Shown one piece after another: positions 10,741-21,519 of a stretch of 64,000 bases of DNA. Source of the stretch: Lindgomyces ingoldianus. Its lineage: Eukaryota; Ascomycota; Dothideomycetes; Pleosporales; Lindgomycetaceae. The position numbers and the translations under genes were made by a program. The notes under the pieces are model-generated. The model was not told the origin of the DNA. It ran no database searches and saw only the letters and a list, made by a program, of their open reading frames with translations. Location of the stretch: positions 312,953 through 376,952 of the forward strand of contig NW_022985208.1 in the NCBI RefSeq assembly GCF_010093535.1, written 5' to 3'. Each line of letters begins with the position of its first letter. The stretch's first letter is position 1.

Positions 10741-12703
10741 GCGGCGAATCCTAGTGTCGATGCTTTGCGACCGAGCCCTTTGCTTCAGGGCCACCTCTTA
10801 GTTTTTGGTAGAAGTAAAGTTTGTGTCATCTCCCTACAAGGCGGCGCACAAAGAATTTAACTATTAATGTGTGTAATGAAATTCACTCTTGCTATTATTT
10901 GGGTTTGCATTATCGATATCCTGTCTTCAGGTTTACGCTGCATCATATGCCTACTATATAAATTGCACCTCATGTCTACCTCTCAAGAATCGTATTCTAT
11001 TCTTTTAGTTGCGCCAGATGTTTTCGCAAGGACAATCAGAGCCCATATGCGCTTGAGAGGACTCGAACTCGAACCGCCAAGATTGGGACGCAAAACCGTT
11101 GGGTGCCTGTTCGACTTCCTCGCTTGTTCGATGGCTCAGGATTAGCGCGCTGACTGCAACGTTTGGGTTAACCTCTAGCGCTTCACTTCCTCATCACGAC
11201 CTTTCACTTCAGATTTCATTATTCTCTCGCTTATGAACAGCATCACGCGATGATATCCTGTCTACTCTCGGCTTGTCGCGGCCATCCGTTGGGTGCCGAT
11301 TGTTGACACTGAGTTCACACCGCCGGGCAGTGTCCTCTGCGAGTCACGGGTACATATCTCTCCTTTTAAAGTGCCCCGCGGATGGACTCTGAAAAGAAGG
11401 CAAACCGCTGGAAGGGCTTTCCCTTTGCGGTGTGCGGTCGTAAATTACAGTCCAGTGCCCTTCTGAAATCCCGGCTGAGGTTCCAGCCTTGTTGACACTC
11501 GCAAGGCAGAAACGCCAACACATGACTACTCGTCGACTCAGCCGCCCTTAACGAGCGTTTGACTTCACTGTAGCAGGTGTGTGTAACGTATTGTTCAAAC
11601 TTCACGGCCGTCCCTCTGAATGATGAAACACAGAGAAGCTGATGAAGCCCCAAAACCTAGACTTGCTAACGCCAAGCAGGTCAGGGAGCACCCATTCATC
11701 TTTCAATGTGCAACATCATTCTTTTGATGGCATTCAGACATTGTCTCTAACATCTGAAAGGCAAACTGTTTTCCGCGCGGGGAAGGATTCGCCAATCCCT
11801 AGAAAGCCGCCGCAAGATTCAACGTAGAACAATAGAAGTCCTTTCTTACCGAATAATAGATCACCGTGGCTGAACATCGACCAATGTCAGAATGAGGCTA
11901 CGTCAAAGGGGCGCTCGGCTGCGGCTTCGTAAGATAGCTTCTTTCTGCATGAGCATGGTACCTCGCCGTTAACGCCTTCATGCCTTCTTACCTCCTGATC
12001 ACAAGGTTTCTTCAAGTCTACTGTGATTACCCTACTACTTCAGTCCCAGCACGTCCTCCTTCGGGCCGCAATGAAGCTGTGTGCTGAGGTCTTGGGGCGG
12101 CGAGTCTTGCAACTCCAATATCAGGCGTGCTTTGCAGCGGAGTCCTTTTCGGAAAAGAAGCTGGCCGGTGTAATGGCAGCTTGAGCAGGGCACGACGATG
12201 GTCGCCCCTTTGGGCTTCAACTACAAAATCAGGGCACAATGTAGGGCATCTTCGTCCCTCTATACTTTAAATCTGTCTATATAAACCCCTTTCATATCTT
12301 CCAGTTCCTCTTTCAATGAACCATCATCAGCAAGCACTCCAGTCTTCTCAACTCCAGGTACTACTTCTTTTACGGACTATCAGAACTCCTCACTTCAAAT
12401 ATACTCCTGAATCACTTCCTTCAGTGCGTTGCGAGACACATTCCTGCCTCTCAACCTTCTTCAACATAATCCGTCGCTACTTCAACAAGTCAGCAGAGAG
12501 AACCCTCCGAACGGTTCAACCTACATCAGTCTTTCACGGTGTGCACCATTTTTCTCTACCAAAGGGTACTAGCTCAGACTATATCCACACCCTCGACGAT
12601 CTTCCTCACGCCGGACCCAGCGAAGCTGGTCACCCAGCTAAACTCCACCCTTGGCATCAAGAAACTCCCTCTGTACGTACCGGCACACATCGACGATCTC
12701 ACA
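10741..12703. other. intergenic plus 5' leader of the zinc-ribbon gene
   Basis: No coding gene supported across about 2 kb. A tRNA-like patch near 11057-11150 does not fold into a full cloverleaf. A TATA-like element lies at 12278-12285, so the roughly 400 nt that follow are probably the 5' leader of the next gene. Confidence 0.5.
12278..12285 (+). promoter_or_regulatory. TATA-like element
   Basis: TATATAAA followed by a pyrimidine-rich stretch (cccctttcatatcttccag), a typical fungal start-site context, about 420 nt ahead of the ATG at 12704. No start-site evidence is available. Confidence 0.4.
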
Positions 12704-13270
12704 ATGGCCAGCGGCGATCGAGTTCCTGAGGGCATGTGGTTCTGTTGTTCCTGTAAAAACCCAAATATCAAGGCCTTGACTTCAACCAAATGCTCAAATT
12801 GCACCCACGAAAAGGATGCTTCTTGTGCGGATGAAGGTGACAAGAAGCCTCTACCCACGGGCGTCTCCTCCGTCCCGATTTTTGACTATTATCAGTCTGC
12901 ATCCAAACCCGGATTCTCAATGAATGCGCCAGGTCTCTCATATGCCCTGTCCCACCCACCCCAGGTCCACTGCAACTACGCTCGCCAATTTAAAGACAGC
13001 ACATCGATTCTGGAAACGATTGTCCCAAACTTTCCAGATGCCTGGACATGTCCAGGCTGTGGTGCCTCGAACTCGGGTCTTACCCCGAACTTTTGCCCGG
13101 TCTGCGATTGGAAGGCAGAAGAACCCAGCACGTTGGCGCGGGATTCTCACGATGGAGTTCCTATCAATAGCATTCCTGAAACCCCAAACGACGTCTGGGT
13201 CTGCTCAAGCTGCAGCGCTGTGAACTGCGATTGGTTGGATTTCTGCCCTATCTGCGGTACCTCAAAATAA
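12704..13270 (+). CDS. small protein with three RanBP2-type/zinc-ribbon motifs
   Basis: 188 aa. Three W-x-C-x2-C...C-x2-C modules are visible: WFCCSC...CSNC near residues 10-32, WTCPGC...CPVC near 108-126, and WVCSSC...CPIC near 165-183. Each has the tryptophan just before the first cysteine that marks RanBP2-type fingers, which in other proteins bind RNA or ubiquitin-like partners. The linker between fingers 1 and 2 (FDYYQSASKP...) has no recognised fold. The reading frame stays open upstream to a GTG at 12539, but the ATG at 12704 in context CACAATGGC is the first methionine codon near the first finger and begins MASGDRVPEGMW, so it is chosen. Function unknown; single exon. Confidence 0.8.
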   Translation: MASGDRVPEGMWFCCSCKNPNIKALTSTKCSNCTHEKDASCADEGDKKPLPTGVSSVPIFDYYQSASKPGFSMNAPGLSYALSHPPQVHCNYARQFKDSTSILETIVPNFPDAWTCPGCGASNSGLTPNFCPVCDWKAEEPSTLARDSHDGVPINSIPETPNDVWVCSSCSAVNCDWLDFCPICGTSK

Positions 13271-15093
13271 CCTCGTGAGAGGATTGCAGCCGTCAATGAG
13301 ACCTCGATGGTGATGACCGATCTCTTTCACCTCGTCCAATAGCCCTGCATCTTGAATATTGTCTTTCATCTCACCTTCGACGTTTTGCAGTCTTTTCAAG
13401 AGACTCTTACTTATTGGTAGGATATAAGGCGGTTGCTTGCTGTGTTGTTGATTGCTATGGGTTTGTTTTCATTTAATATTGTCATTCTTTCTCCTTACTC
13501 ATCTCTTCTTGTCTGTCAGTTGTCATTCGCTTCATGTACCCTATAGTGGTTTTTCATTCTGTTGTACTCGGTCTTGCTATTTATTTGTCCACGTTCTCCC
13601 CTTGCCCCCTTCGTTACTCATGATACCCTACGACACTGGCACATCCTTAAATAGATCTTTAGCTAGGCCTTTGTTCTTCAATACACGCTCTACTATGAAA
13701 AAAACATCACTCTAATGGGTCTACTTTCAGGTGCAAAAATATCTCAGCGTTTTACAGCGTGCTATGCCGAATTAATCAGAACTTTAGCAAGAGGGTGCGG
13801 TTAAGGAAAGGCTTAGCGAGAAGTGAATGGGAAGCTCGGTTTCCGAGAGCTTAGTTAGTTTTCAGCAACCCAAGACTTAACGGTTAGCGACAATAAACAC
13901 GAATATCAATACTCATTCCTGTCCTGACGTATTTGCCTTCCGCATTTTGATATCGAACTATTGAACATTATCTCCAAGAACACTTTCCCTGAGCAGCATT
14001 ATGCAGTCATTCTTCAAGCTCTAGATTTACATTTCACATTGTTTCATACACCCCGTAGATCGGAATTTGAAGGCAATCAACGTCCCCCAGCAATCAGCTT
14101 TCCGGTTCCTCCACTCGTCCATCCATCCGACATATGGGTCCGTGACCATCTTTTCCAAACGCGGAATTAGTCCGCCCTAAAACTCCACGCAATCCTCACC
14201 ACCTACCTTTTTCAGCAACCCGGGCCGGTCAAACCCACTTCCCACTCGTGCTCAGCCGCCTCAACGTGCTTCAAGGATAAATATCTGCCGCGTACATAGC
14301 CCGTGTCCAGCTACTTAAAATTACACATCAGCGGGGTCCCCACACTCAAATCCATGGAGCCACCACGTGCCACATAAATGCTTCTCGGTAGCGCGCGTTC
14401 GCCAAGAAATCTGGAGGAGCCGTTGAGGGTACCTTTGCATGCGTAGCTGGCGTGCTCAGCTTTCATGTCAAGCTTTCACAATTTCTTTACATGGCGTTCT
14501 GTGGCGTGGAGAATGCTCGGCGCACGTCAAAGGCTGAATGCAGAACAAATAGTTATAGACCCCGAAGCCGAGGAACTTTGCACTTCCCGCAACAGTCCCC
14601 AGTCCCGCCATCCTGGGAGTGAGTTCGAAAGCCGATCGGATGCGGATTACGTGGGTGGACACGCTGGGGTCCGAAAAACAGGGTTCACCTCAAGACAGCC
14701 TGACTCTTGGAACCGCAGGGACGGGGTTTATATGTGGTTATGGAGATACCCCGCGAAATTTTGGAGGATCATTATTTGCATCAGATAGGCACTGCTACTC
14801 CACGACTGTTTTCCCTCCTTGAGAGACGGTGAATACACCATCTATGCTAGGCTCGAACAGGACGTGCTAGAATAGAGCATCTGTCGTTCCGACACAGCCA
14901 AAACCACTACCTTTTCCTCAATTCCCTATTATATTTCAGTTCCTTTCCGATAATCCTTTCGTCCCATTGCAGTCAAGCTGGATCAAGTCCTCTTCAACAT
15001 AGCATCCCATCCCTCATCTTCATATTCGCCTCCACCCTCCACCCCGGGATCACTCAAACTTCAATTCTCCTGAACCATTCCCCACCCCTCACA
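13271..15093. other. intergenic; promoter of the MFS permease
   Basis: T-rich 3' flank of the zinc-ribbon gene, then about 1.5 kb with no supported gene. GATA-like AGATAG (about 14783) and CGATAA (about 14948) precede the downstream permease. The C-rich leader immediately before 15094 is typical of highly expressed fungal genes. Confidence 0.5.
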
Positions 15094-16874
15094 ATGGACG
15101 AAAAGCCCGAAATCCTCAAATCCGACGCCCAATCCGACTCGCTCAACGAGAAGCAGCAGCCCACTCCCGCCACCTCGAACCATGGCCACCATGGCGGCCA
15201 CATCAGCAAATCCGAGGAAGTGGCTCGGATCGATGCCCTGGCCACAGCGCCGGGTGTAACCATGGCATCCTTCGCGCATTTAGATGAGAAGAAGATCCTA
15301 AGGAAGATGGATTTGCGACTTATCCCCATGTTGGCCTTGCTCTACCTCCTCTCCTTCCTCGACCGGGGGAACATCGGCAATGCGAAAATCGAAGGCCTAG
15401 TGGAAGATCTCAACATGACGGGTCCGCAGTATAATTGGTGTCTTACCGTCTTTTTTTTTACCTATGCCGCATTCGAAGTCCCCAGTAACCTGCTGTTGAA
15501 GAAGCTCAGGCCGAGCATCTGGCTGCCGACTATTATGGTAGCTTGGGGGATTGTTATGACACTTATGGGAATAGTGCAAAATTTCAAAGGGTTGTTGATT
15601 GCACGGATCTTTTTGGGGGTTACTGAGGCTGGGTAAGTAGGCTCCGTTCCTTTGGGGAGAGGGTGAGGACTGATGAGCAATAGGCTTTTCCCTGGTGTTG
15701 CATATTATATTACTATGTGGTATTGCCGGCATGAAGCCCAGCTCCGTCAAGCGCTGTTCTTCAGCGCTGCGTCTGTCGCGGGTGCATTTTCGGGACTCCT
15801 GGCCTACGGCATTGCCCACATGGATGGTGTTGGCAATTTGGAGGGGTGGCGCTGGATCTTCATTCTCGAGGGAATCTTGACAGTCATTGTAGCTATCACT
15901 GCATACTTCATCCTGTTCGATTTCCCGGAAACTGCGAGCTTCCTAACAGAGGAAGAGCGCGCGTTTGTTGTGTACCGGCTCAAGTATCAGGCGGCACAAG
16001 ATGACGAAGAGACTAAGGTCGCCCAGGACGACACATTCAAGTGGGAGTATGTGAAAGCCGCGTTTTTGGACTGGCAGATTTGGACAAACATTTGGGTCTA
16101 TTGGGGTAAGAATTTTCCATTGCTGTTGGGACCAGCAAACTTACACCTTTAGGGATTGTCGCCCCTCTTTATGGCATCTCGCTCTTCCTCCCGACCATTA
16201 TTCGCGCACTTGGATACACCAGCTCAACAGCACAACTCCTCACTGTGCCCATCTACGTCACTGCATCGATTCTCGCTATAGCTGTTGCGTACGTCAGTGA
16301 TCGATATGGCAAGCGGTACCCATTCATCCTGGTGTGTTTGTGCATAATGGCGGTGGGATTCATTATGTGCATATCGAGCAGCACGCCTGGTGTCATATAT
16401 GCCGGGGTATTCATCGCAGCCTGCGCCCTATATCCGGCATTCCCCGGAAACATTACCTGGCTAAGCAATAGTAAGGATGAGACACTTTATTGCTGTATTC
16501 AGATATTAATAGAAACTAGACCTAGCGGGAAGCACGAAACGCGCAACAGGACAGGCGATCCAAATTGCTTGTGGAAACCTCGCAGGAGGTGAGTTGATGC
16601 ATTTTCCTACACAGGAGCTGGCTAATATGTGTCCCCAGCCATGGCTTCGAATTTCTACCGGTCCAAGGACGCCCCTCATTATGTCCTTGGCCATGCACTT
16701 GAACTTGGGTTCATTGTCGCTGGAATCATTGCATTGTTAGTTTTGGTGTTCAGTTACAGGAGGATTAATGCCACGCGCGAAAAACAGCTAGCTGAAGGGG
16801 CACATAATGGATACACACCTGAAGAGATGAGCGCATTAGGCGACAGAGCTTTGACCTTCAGGTACTTCCTGTAA
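15094..16874 (+). CDS. MFS anion:cation symporter (Dal5/Tna1-like allantoate/nicotinate permease family)
   Basis: Plasma-membrane uptake of small organic anions such as allantoate, nicotinate or related vitamins (family knowledge); substrate not assignable. Exons 15094-15632, 15684-16105, 16153-16470, 16520-16588 and 16639-16874 give 527 aa. Seen: a hydrophilic histidine-containing N-terminus, then the family hallmark DEKKILRKMDLRLIPMLALLYLL and SFLDRGNIGNAKIEGL in helix 1, followed by LIARIFLGVTEAGLFPGV and GWRWIFILEGI, and the second half with WLSNNLAGSTKRATGQA, which three splices restore exactly. About 12 transmembrane segments in a 6+6 arrangement with the central loop near residues 265-290. 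The start has context CACAATGGA. All introns are about 45-50 nt with GT-AG ends. Confidence 0.92.
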
Positions 16875-17140
16875 GGAGCTGGTAAGCTGTAACTAGGATG
16901 TTAGCCAGTGTCAAAATGAAGCCCAGTACAATTTAGTGTTGTTTAGGCAAAGGTGCACGACCCCATGCAGGTAGGCCAGAAGGCTGGCGAAGGAAATACA
17001 AATGCGGGATGTGGCTGATTTCAAGCGTTCAATGGCATACCTTGTAGTCCTTCTGTCTTGGATTTCAAGTTGGGAAGCTTCTGTTGTACAGATGATGAAG
17101 ATGCAACACATCTGCCGGGATCGGCTGGCTCCATTCAGGG

Positions 17141-17875
17141 TCAGTAGTCCTGGATGCCGGTGTCAGCGGATGGGTTCTGGGAACTATCTTGGTCGTCCAT
17201 GTCTTCGTCAGAGCCCATGAAGTAGGCCTCTTCTCTATCTCGCTCCTCCTCAGGGTCATTGTAGTCAGGGTTGCTATCGACCTTGTTGTAGTCGAAATCC
17301 GTGTCGTTGCCCATAAGGAAGCGCTGCGTCATCTCATCCTCCCACATCCTTCTACCTTCTTCCTTAGAGTCCGGGGCGTCCTCTTTATCTTCAGGAAGGA
17401 CGTCTCCATTCGGGCCACGGGTATGAGAGAATAGTGAGTACGGGTTCGGGTGGTGGGCCGCCTCTTGGTGGGCCGCGTGAACCTGAAGAAGGCCCGTCAT
17501 TCCCTTAGCACGACCTTCGGCTTCGCGCTCGGCCGTGGTCTTGAAGCGTCGAATCCAGCGGTCGTAGAGGACGGGGTCGGCGAACTCAAGGGCTGGGTCG
17601 TCAAAGTATTCAGGGTGGACTTCGAGGTAGCGCTTACGACGGTTTTTAGACGCGAGCCTTGCAGATCGCTCCGCATGGAACCGACGATAGCTAGCGATGG
17701 TGTCTTCATCGGCGGTGGGATCATTAGCACCCCCCATGATAGCGTTCTGCGGCACGGCATCCCGAGCAGCACTGGCAGTGTCTTCACGGCCGACCACAGC
17801 GCGAAGCGGAAGCGTTAAGAAAGCAGGTGCGCCTTGCGCGTCTGCCATGGTGTTTAGGGCGGAGAAGTACGGCAT
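17141..17875 (-). CDS. CCDC97-like protein (coiled-coil domain-containing 97 family)
   Basis: 244 aa, intronless as read. Family members associate with the U2 snRNP/SF3B branch of the splicing machinery in animals; the fungal role is inferred. Seen: a conserved core KNRRKRYLEVHPEYFDDPAL...LYDRWIRRF at about residues 78-115, a charged linker, and a C-terminal block WEDEMTQRFLMGNDTDFDYNKVD near 185-207, which is the family's signature end, followed by an acidic tail. The ATG at 17875 gives MPYFSALNTM; the ATG at 17848 (MADAQG) has the better context CACCATGGC and may be the true start. An upstream coding exon cannot be excluded because TTAG precedes GACCTCGGGATG at about 17887. It is divergently oriented from the next gene. 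Confidence 0.8.
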   Translation of the reverse strand: MPYFSALNTMADAQGAPAFLTLPLRAVVGREDTASAARDAVPQNAIMGGANDPTADEDTIASYRRFHAERSARLASKNRRKRYLEVHPEYFDDPALEFADPVLYDRWIRRFKTTAEREAEGRAKGMTGLLQVHAAHQEAAHHPNPYSLFSHTRGPNGDVLPEDKEDAPDSKEEGRRMWEDEMTQRFLMGNDTDFDYNKVDSNPDYNDPEEERDREEAYFMGSDEDMDDQDSSQNPSADTGIQDY

Positions 17876-18402
17876 CCCGAGGTCCTAATGGAGTCAGCAA
17901 TTCCTTCCTCGACATCCACAAACGCAGACAGACGAGGCAGTGGCAGACCTCGTGCAGAAGGCGCGATGAGGTTCAAGGGCAATTGCATATTCTATATGAC
18001 GCCATGGCATAGGGCCAAGATCTATGGCTTGGCGTGGCGCGCTAATCTCGAAACACCACGGCCGCGTTTCACCCATGCTTCAACCAACAGATCGGCCTCC
18101 GCTCCGACAACAGTTGTCCTTTGGCAATATGTATCCAATTTCTTGAGGTGACACTCTTTTGCTTCAGTAAAATTCTTCCGTCTTCATCTTGCGCTACTTG
18201 TTCCCTCTTCGTTCTCTCTTGCTTCAACACCCGGCTGAGCGGACCGCAGAAGCGAAGCATCAAAGAACTAATTCCAAGTGGGGTGTGGCATCTGTCCTTC
18301 TCAATTCTCGCCAGAGTCCATGTCCATTGATTATATGGAGTAAACATTAGAGGCAGATCTTGCGTAGACAGACCTATCGTTAGCTTTGGTTGTCCCCTCA
18401 TT
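17876..18402. other. divergent promoter region
   Basis: Shared upstream region between the CCDC97-like gene and the spermidine-synthase-like gene. No ORF or repeat of note. Confidence 0.55.
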
Positions 18403-20154
18403 ATGTCTTCACGACCGAAAGCTACCCCAAGAAAGCCCAAAGCTGCCAAGGAAGCAGAGAAACAAGCACGACAGCTTCCAACTTCAACAATCCTCAAGAA
18501 TGTTGCCCGAGCTGCAGTCCTTCTCATTCTTGCGGGAGTTGCTTCGCCTGTATCCCAGCTGAGCTTATCCCCTGTCTATGGCTCTATCCCAGCATCCTTG
18601 CACCACCAGAGGTCTATTACATTCACCGCCCTGCTAGCTCTGGTAGGGAAAGGAGCCATCACAAAATATCTACCTGCAAATATATCTGAATACATCGCCA
18701 TCATCGCCTACTGGACACCCGTCCTTCAGTTCTTGCTCTTTTACGCTAGCGGGAGGCTGGGGGTAGACTATGGCCCCTTACTTATCGAGTCCGTTACTTA
18801 TCTTCCCCTGCTTCTGCTCTCTGTCTACACGGCTAGCGACCTCTTGGACACCTTGGATCTCTCGCGATTCAATCTCAACCCGACGATTACAGAAATGGTA
18901 CCTCCCTTAGCTTCATATATCACAGTCTCTTCCGTTTCGAAGATTACGGCATCCATATTGCCAAGCTTCGTTGGAACACACTTGTCCTTCACCCGAGTTG
19001 GTCTACAATTGCTCATTGGTTCCGTTTCGGCGATCTTGACTCCCTCCAGAGTCATCCTGTTTGCAGCACCGGCGATCCTACACACAATGCTAGCCAATCC
19101 TCACTACCCATCCGAGAGCGCTCTACAAAAAGCCAATACCACCCTGTTTTCCACACAGAACTTCACTCTCCTGGCCCGTCAGGAGTCTGTCACAGGATAT
19201 GTCTCAGTGCTCGAGAGCCACACAGATGCCGCATTTCGCTTGTTGCGCTGTGATCATTCACTACTAGGCGGGGAGTGGCTCGTAACTCCAGCCGCTGCTG
19301 CAAAGGGCCAAACGCAGCGCGAGACTATTTTCTCCGTCTTTGTAATGCTAGAGGCCGTACGCCTGGTCGAAGATGACCAGTCAGATGTTGAGCCAATTCC
19401 AGACAACCAGAAATCAGCACTGGTCATTGGGTTGGGAATAGGCACCGCACCTAATGCGTTAATGTCTCACGGGATCAATACCACCATCGTAGAGCTAGAT
19501 CCAGTAGTCCACCATTACGCGTCCAAGTTTTTCAATCTCTCGCCCAACCACACAGCAGTTATCGACGATGCTGTCGCATACGTCCATGAGAAATCCAAAA
19601 CGAATCCGAATTCCTTCAACTACATCATCCACGATGTCTTTACTGGAGGGGCGGAACCCGTTTATCTATTCACCCAGGAGTTCTTCAAAGGCCTAGCCTC
19701 GCTTCTCAAAGAAGATGGCATCGTAGCCATCAACTACGCTGGTGACCTCTCCCTCCCTTCTACCCGCCTCGTCCTCAACACCATCCATTCCGTCTTTCCC
19801 GCTTGCCGACTCTTCCGAGATTCTCCACCCGCAGGCAACCGGCGACCAAGCGATCCCGATTTCATTAACATGGTAGTCTATTGTGTCAAGAATGATCATG
19901 ACAAGGGTAAATTCGCGCTACTATTCCGCGAAGCAGACGAAGATGACTTTAAGGGTAGTATTGCCAGACAGAACTTTCTGAGGCCGAAGGAAGAGTTAGA
20001 AATTCAGTTTGATTATGAGCACCCTGACCACGGCGGACAGGTGATGAAGAAGAGTGATGTGGGGGAATTAGAGAAGTGGCATAAGCAAGGTGCGGTCAGT
20101 CATTGGAGAATTATGAGGACGGTGTTACCTGATGCGGTGTGGGAGATGTGGTGA
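18403..20154 (+). CDS. membrane-anchored spermidine synthase-like protein
   Basis: 583 aa, single exon. The N-terminal half (about 33-235) has several hydrophobic segments after a basic lysine-rich start. The C-terminal half (about 335-500) is a Rossmann methyltransferase-type domain: SALVIGLGIGTAPNAL is the nucleotide-binding loop, TTIVELDPVVHHYASKFF the acidic strand-2 motif, and NYIIHDVFTGGAEP the active-site strand. This matches the spermidine-synthase (aminopropyltransferase) fold, but the residues before VFTGG are H-D rather than the usual D-x-(S/T)-DP arrangement, so polyamine synthesis is not assured. The membrane domain makes it unlike the soluble 290-aa Spe3. The start is the ATG in ATTATGTCT, with a basic S/P/K-rich beginning. 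It could instead be a membrane methyltransferase. Confidence 0.82.
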   Translation: MSSRPKATPRKPKAAKEAEKQARQLPTSTILKNVARAAVLLILAGVASPVSQLSLSPVYGSIPASLHHQRSITFTALLALVGKGAITKYLPANISEYIAIIAYWTPVLQFLLFYASGRLGVDYGPLLIESVTYLPLLLLSVYTASDLLDTLDLSRFNLNPTITEMVPPLASYITVSSVSKITASILPSFVGTHLSFTRVGLQLLIGSVSAILTPSRVILFAAPAILHTMLANPHYPSESALQKANTTLFSTQNFTLLARQESVTGYVSVLESHTDAAFRLLRCDHSLLGGEWLVTPAAAAKGQTQRETIFSVFVMLEAVRLVEDDQSDVEPIPDNQKSALVIGLGIGTAPNALMSHGINTTIVELDPVVHHYASKFFNLSPNHTAVIDDAVAYVHEKSKTNPNSFNYIIHDVFTGGAEPVYLFTQEFFKGLASLLKEDGIVAINYAGDLSLPSTRLVLNTIHSVFPACRLFRDSPPAGNRRPSDPDFINMVVYCVKNDHDKGKFALLFREADEDDFKGSIARQNFLRPKEELEIQFDYEHPDHGGQVMKKSDVGELEKWHKQGAVSHWRIMRTVLPDAVWEMW

Positions 20155-20506
20155 TGGAGGGCAATGTTTCCTATTGTAAAAAGACTGAAAGAAAACGCAT
20201 GTCACACCTTCATATTAGTAATTGGCTTTTGATTACTTCGCTGGTCTGCTATGCCTTGGAATGCAGTTGCTTTACCATGGACAGCTATTCGTCTCAATTT
20301 GTTCTACGATCACCAATAAAACCTCATACCAAGATGTACACGGAGCACCTACGAGGCCTCCCACAACTCTGGGAAGACGAGCCGGAGGATATGTCGTGGG
20401 GGTTTAGAGGCCTGCCGAGGGGAAGACAATTCCCCTTCCTAGGTGATGTTATTCACACCACCCCTGAAGGCGTTATCCAATTGCTACCATAACAGTAGGC
20501 ATTAGC
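20155..20506. other. intergenic between convergent genes
   Basis: 3' flanks of the spermidine-synthase-like gene and the leftward SDR. No gene supported. Confidence 0.5.
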
Positions 20507-21383
20507 TTACGCCATAATTCCACCGTCAATTATCTGTACCGTCCCCGTAATGTATTGCGAGCCATCGCACATCAACCATACAATCAGCGCCGCAACCTCC
20601 TCAGGTCTTCCTTTCCTCGGGATCTGGATCTTATAGTCACCCTCCCTTCCTCTAATCCTTACCGATTCGCGATGCATTTCAGTGTCAATGATGCCTCTGA
20701 GATTCTCGTCAACAACCAACCTGGCCACTATTGCACGCATTAACTTACGGCGCAATACAATTTACCCTGATCTGCCTATCACCCACCTCCTTCGCCGCCG
20801 TCTTCGTTAGCCCAACAACCCCATGCTTTGCCACAGTATACGCCGCATTCTTTGGAAACCCACCCAGACCTGCGATACTAGCCGCATTCACGATACTCCC
20901 CTTCTCATTCATCTGACGAATTTGCGCGCGCATACACTGCATCACTCCAGTGACATTAACATCCAACACAAATTGCCAGTCCTCATCGTTCAAGTCCTCC
21001 ACTCGTTCAATATTAATACTTTTCGGAATAACGCCCGCCAAATTAGCGGCACCATCTAATTTAGAAAATTTGGAAACCACTTCGTCGACCCAGCTGTCGA
21101 CCTGATCCCTCTTTCGTACATCAACTTGTGTAGCGATGACTTCCCCGCCGTTCTGACACATTGATTTTAGGTCAACCGCAGCCTTTTGTAGATTCTCTTT
21201 GTTGATGTCTGCGATAGCGACTTTGGCGCCTTGGGATACAAGGAGGGACGCTGTCGCGAGGCCGATGCCTGCAGCCCCCCCTGTTATCGCGATGACCTTT
21301 CCGGCCATGTTGAAGAACGGAGATGCCATGGAGAAATTCCTCGAGGCGGAGGTTTCGGCTATGGGAACTCCATTTACTGACAT
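20507..21383 (-). CDS. short-chain dehydrogenase/reductase (classical SDR)
   Basis: NAD(P)-dependent oxidoreductase of unknown substrate, 274 aa. Exons 21383-20749 and 20696-20507; the 52-nt intron (GTAAGT...CTCAG) restores NCIAP/GIIDTEM, the standard SDR sequence at this point. Seen: TGGAAGIG cofactor loop near residues 34-41, an acidic ADI after strand 2 that favours NAD(H), NLAG near 115, NAASIAG with the catalytic serine, and YTVAK with catalytic Tyr about 182 and Lys about 186. The C-terminus ends GTVQIIDGGIMA, also typical. The ATG at 21383 has an 18-residue extension before the conserved start and could be preceded by a longer untranslated leader. A 70-nt C-run (G on the plus strand) lies 66 nt upstream. 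Confidence 0.92.
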
Positions 21384-21472
21384 TTTAGCGGTTACGTGGT
21401 TAAATGGAGCTGAGGTTGGACGTTTTGGAAGCGCTTCAGGAAGAGAGAGGGGGGGGGGGGGGGGGGGGGGGT

Positions 21473-21519
<47 letters not shown>

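Noticed and set aside
11057..11150. tRNA-like patch (GGACTCGAACTCGAACC on the plus strand, resembling a reversed T-arm)
   Set aside because: I could not form a consistent acceptor stem, anticodon stem and D-arm; at best a degenerate or chance similarity.
12539..12703. N-terminal extension of the zinc-ribbon protein
   Set aside because: The extended frame starts at GTG; the ATG at 12704 is in better context and directly precedes the first finger.
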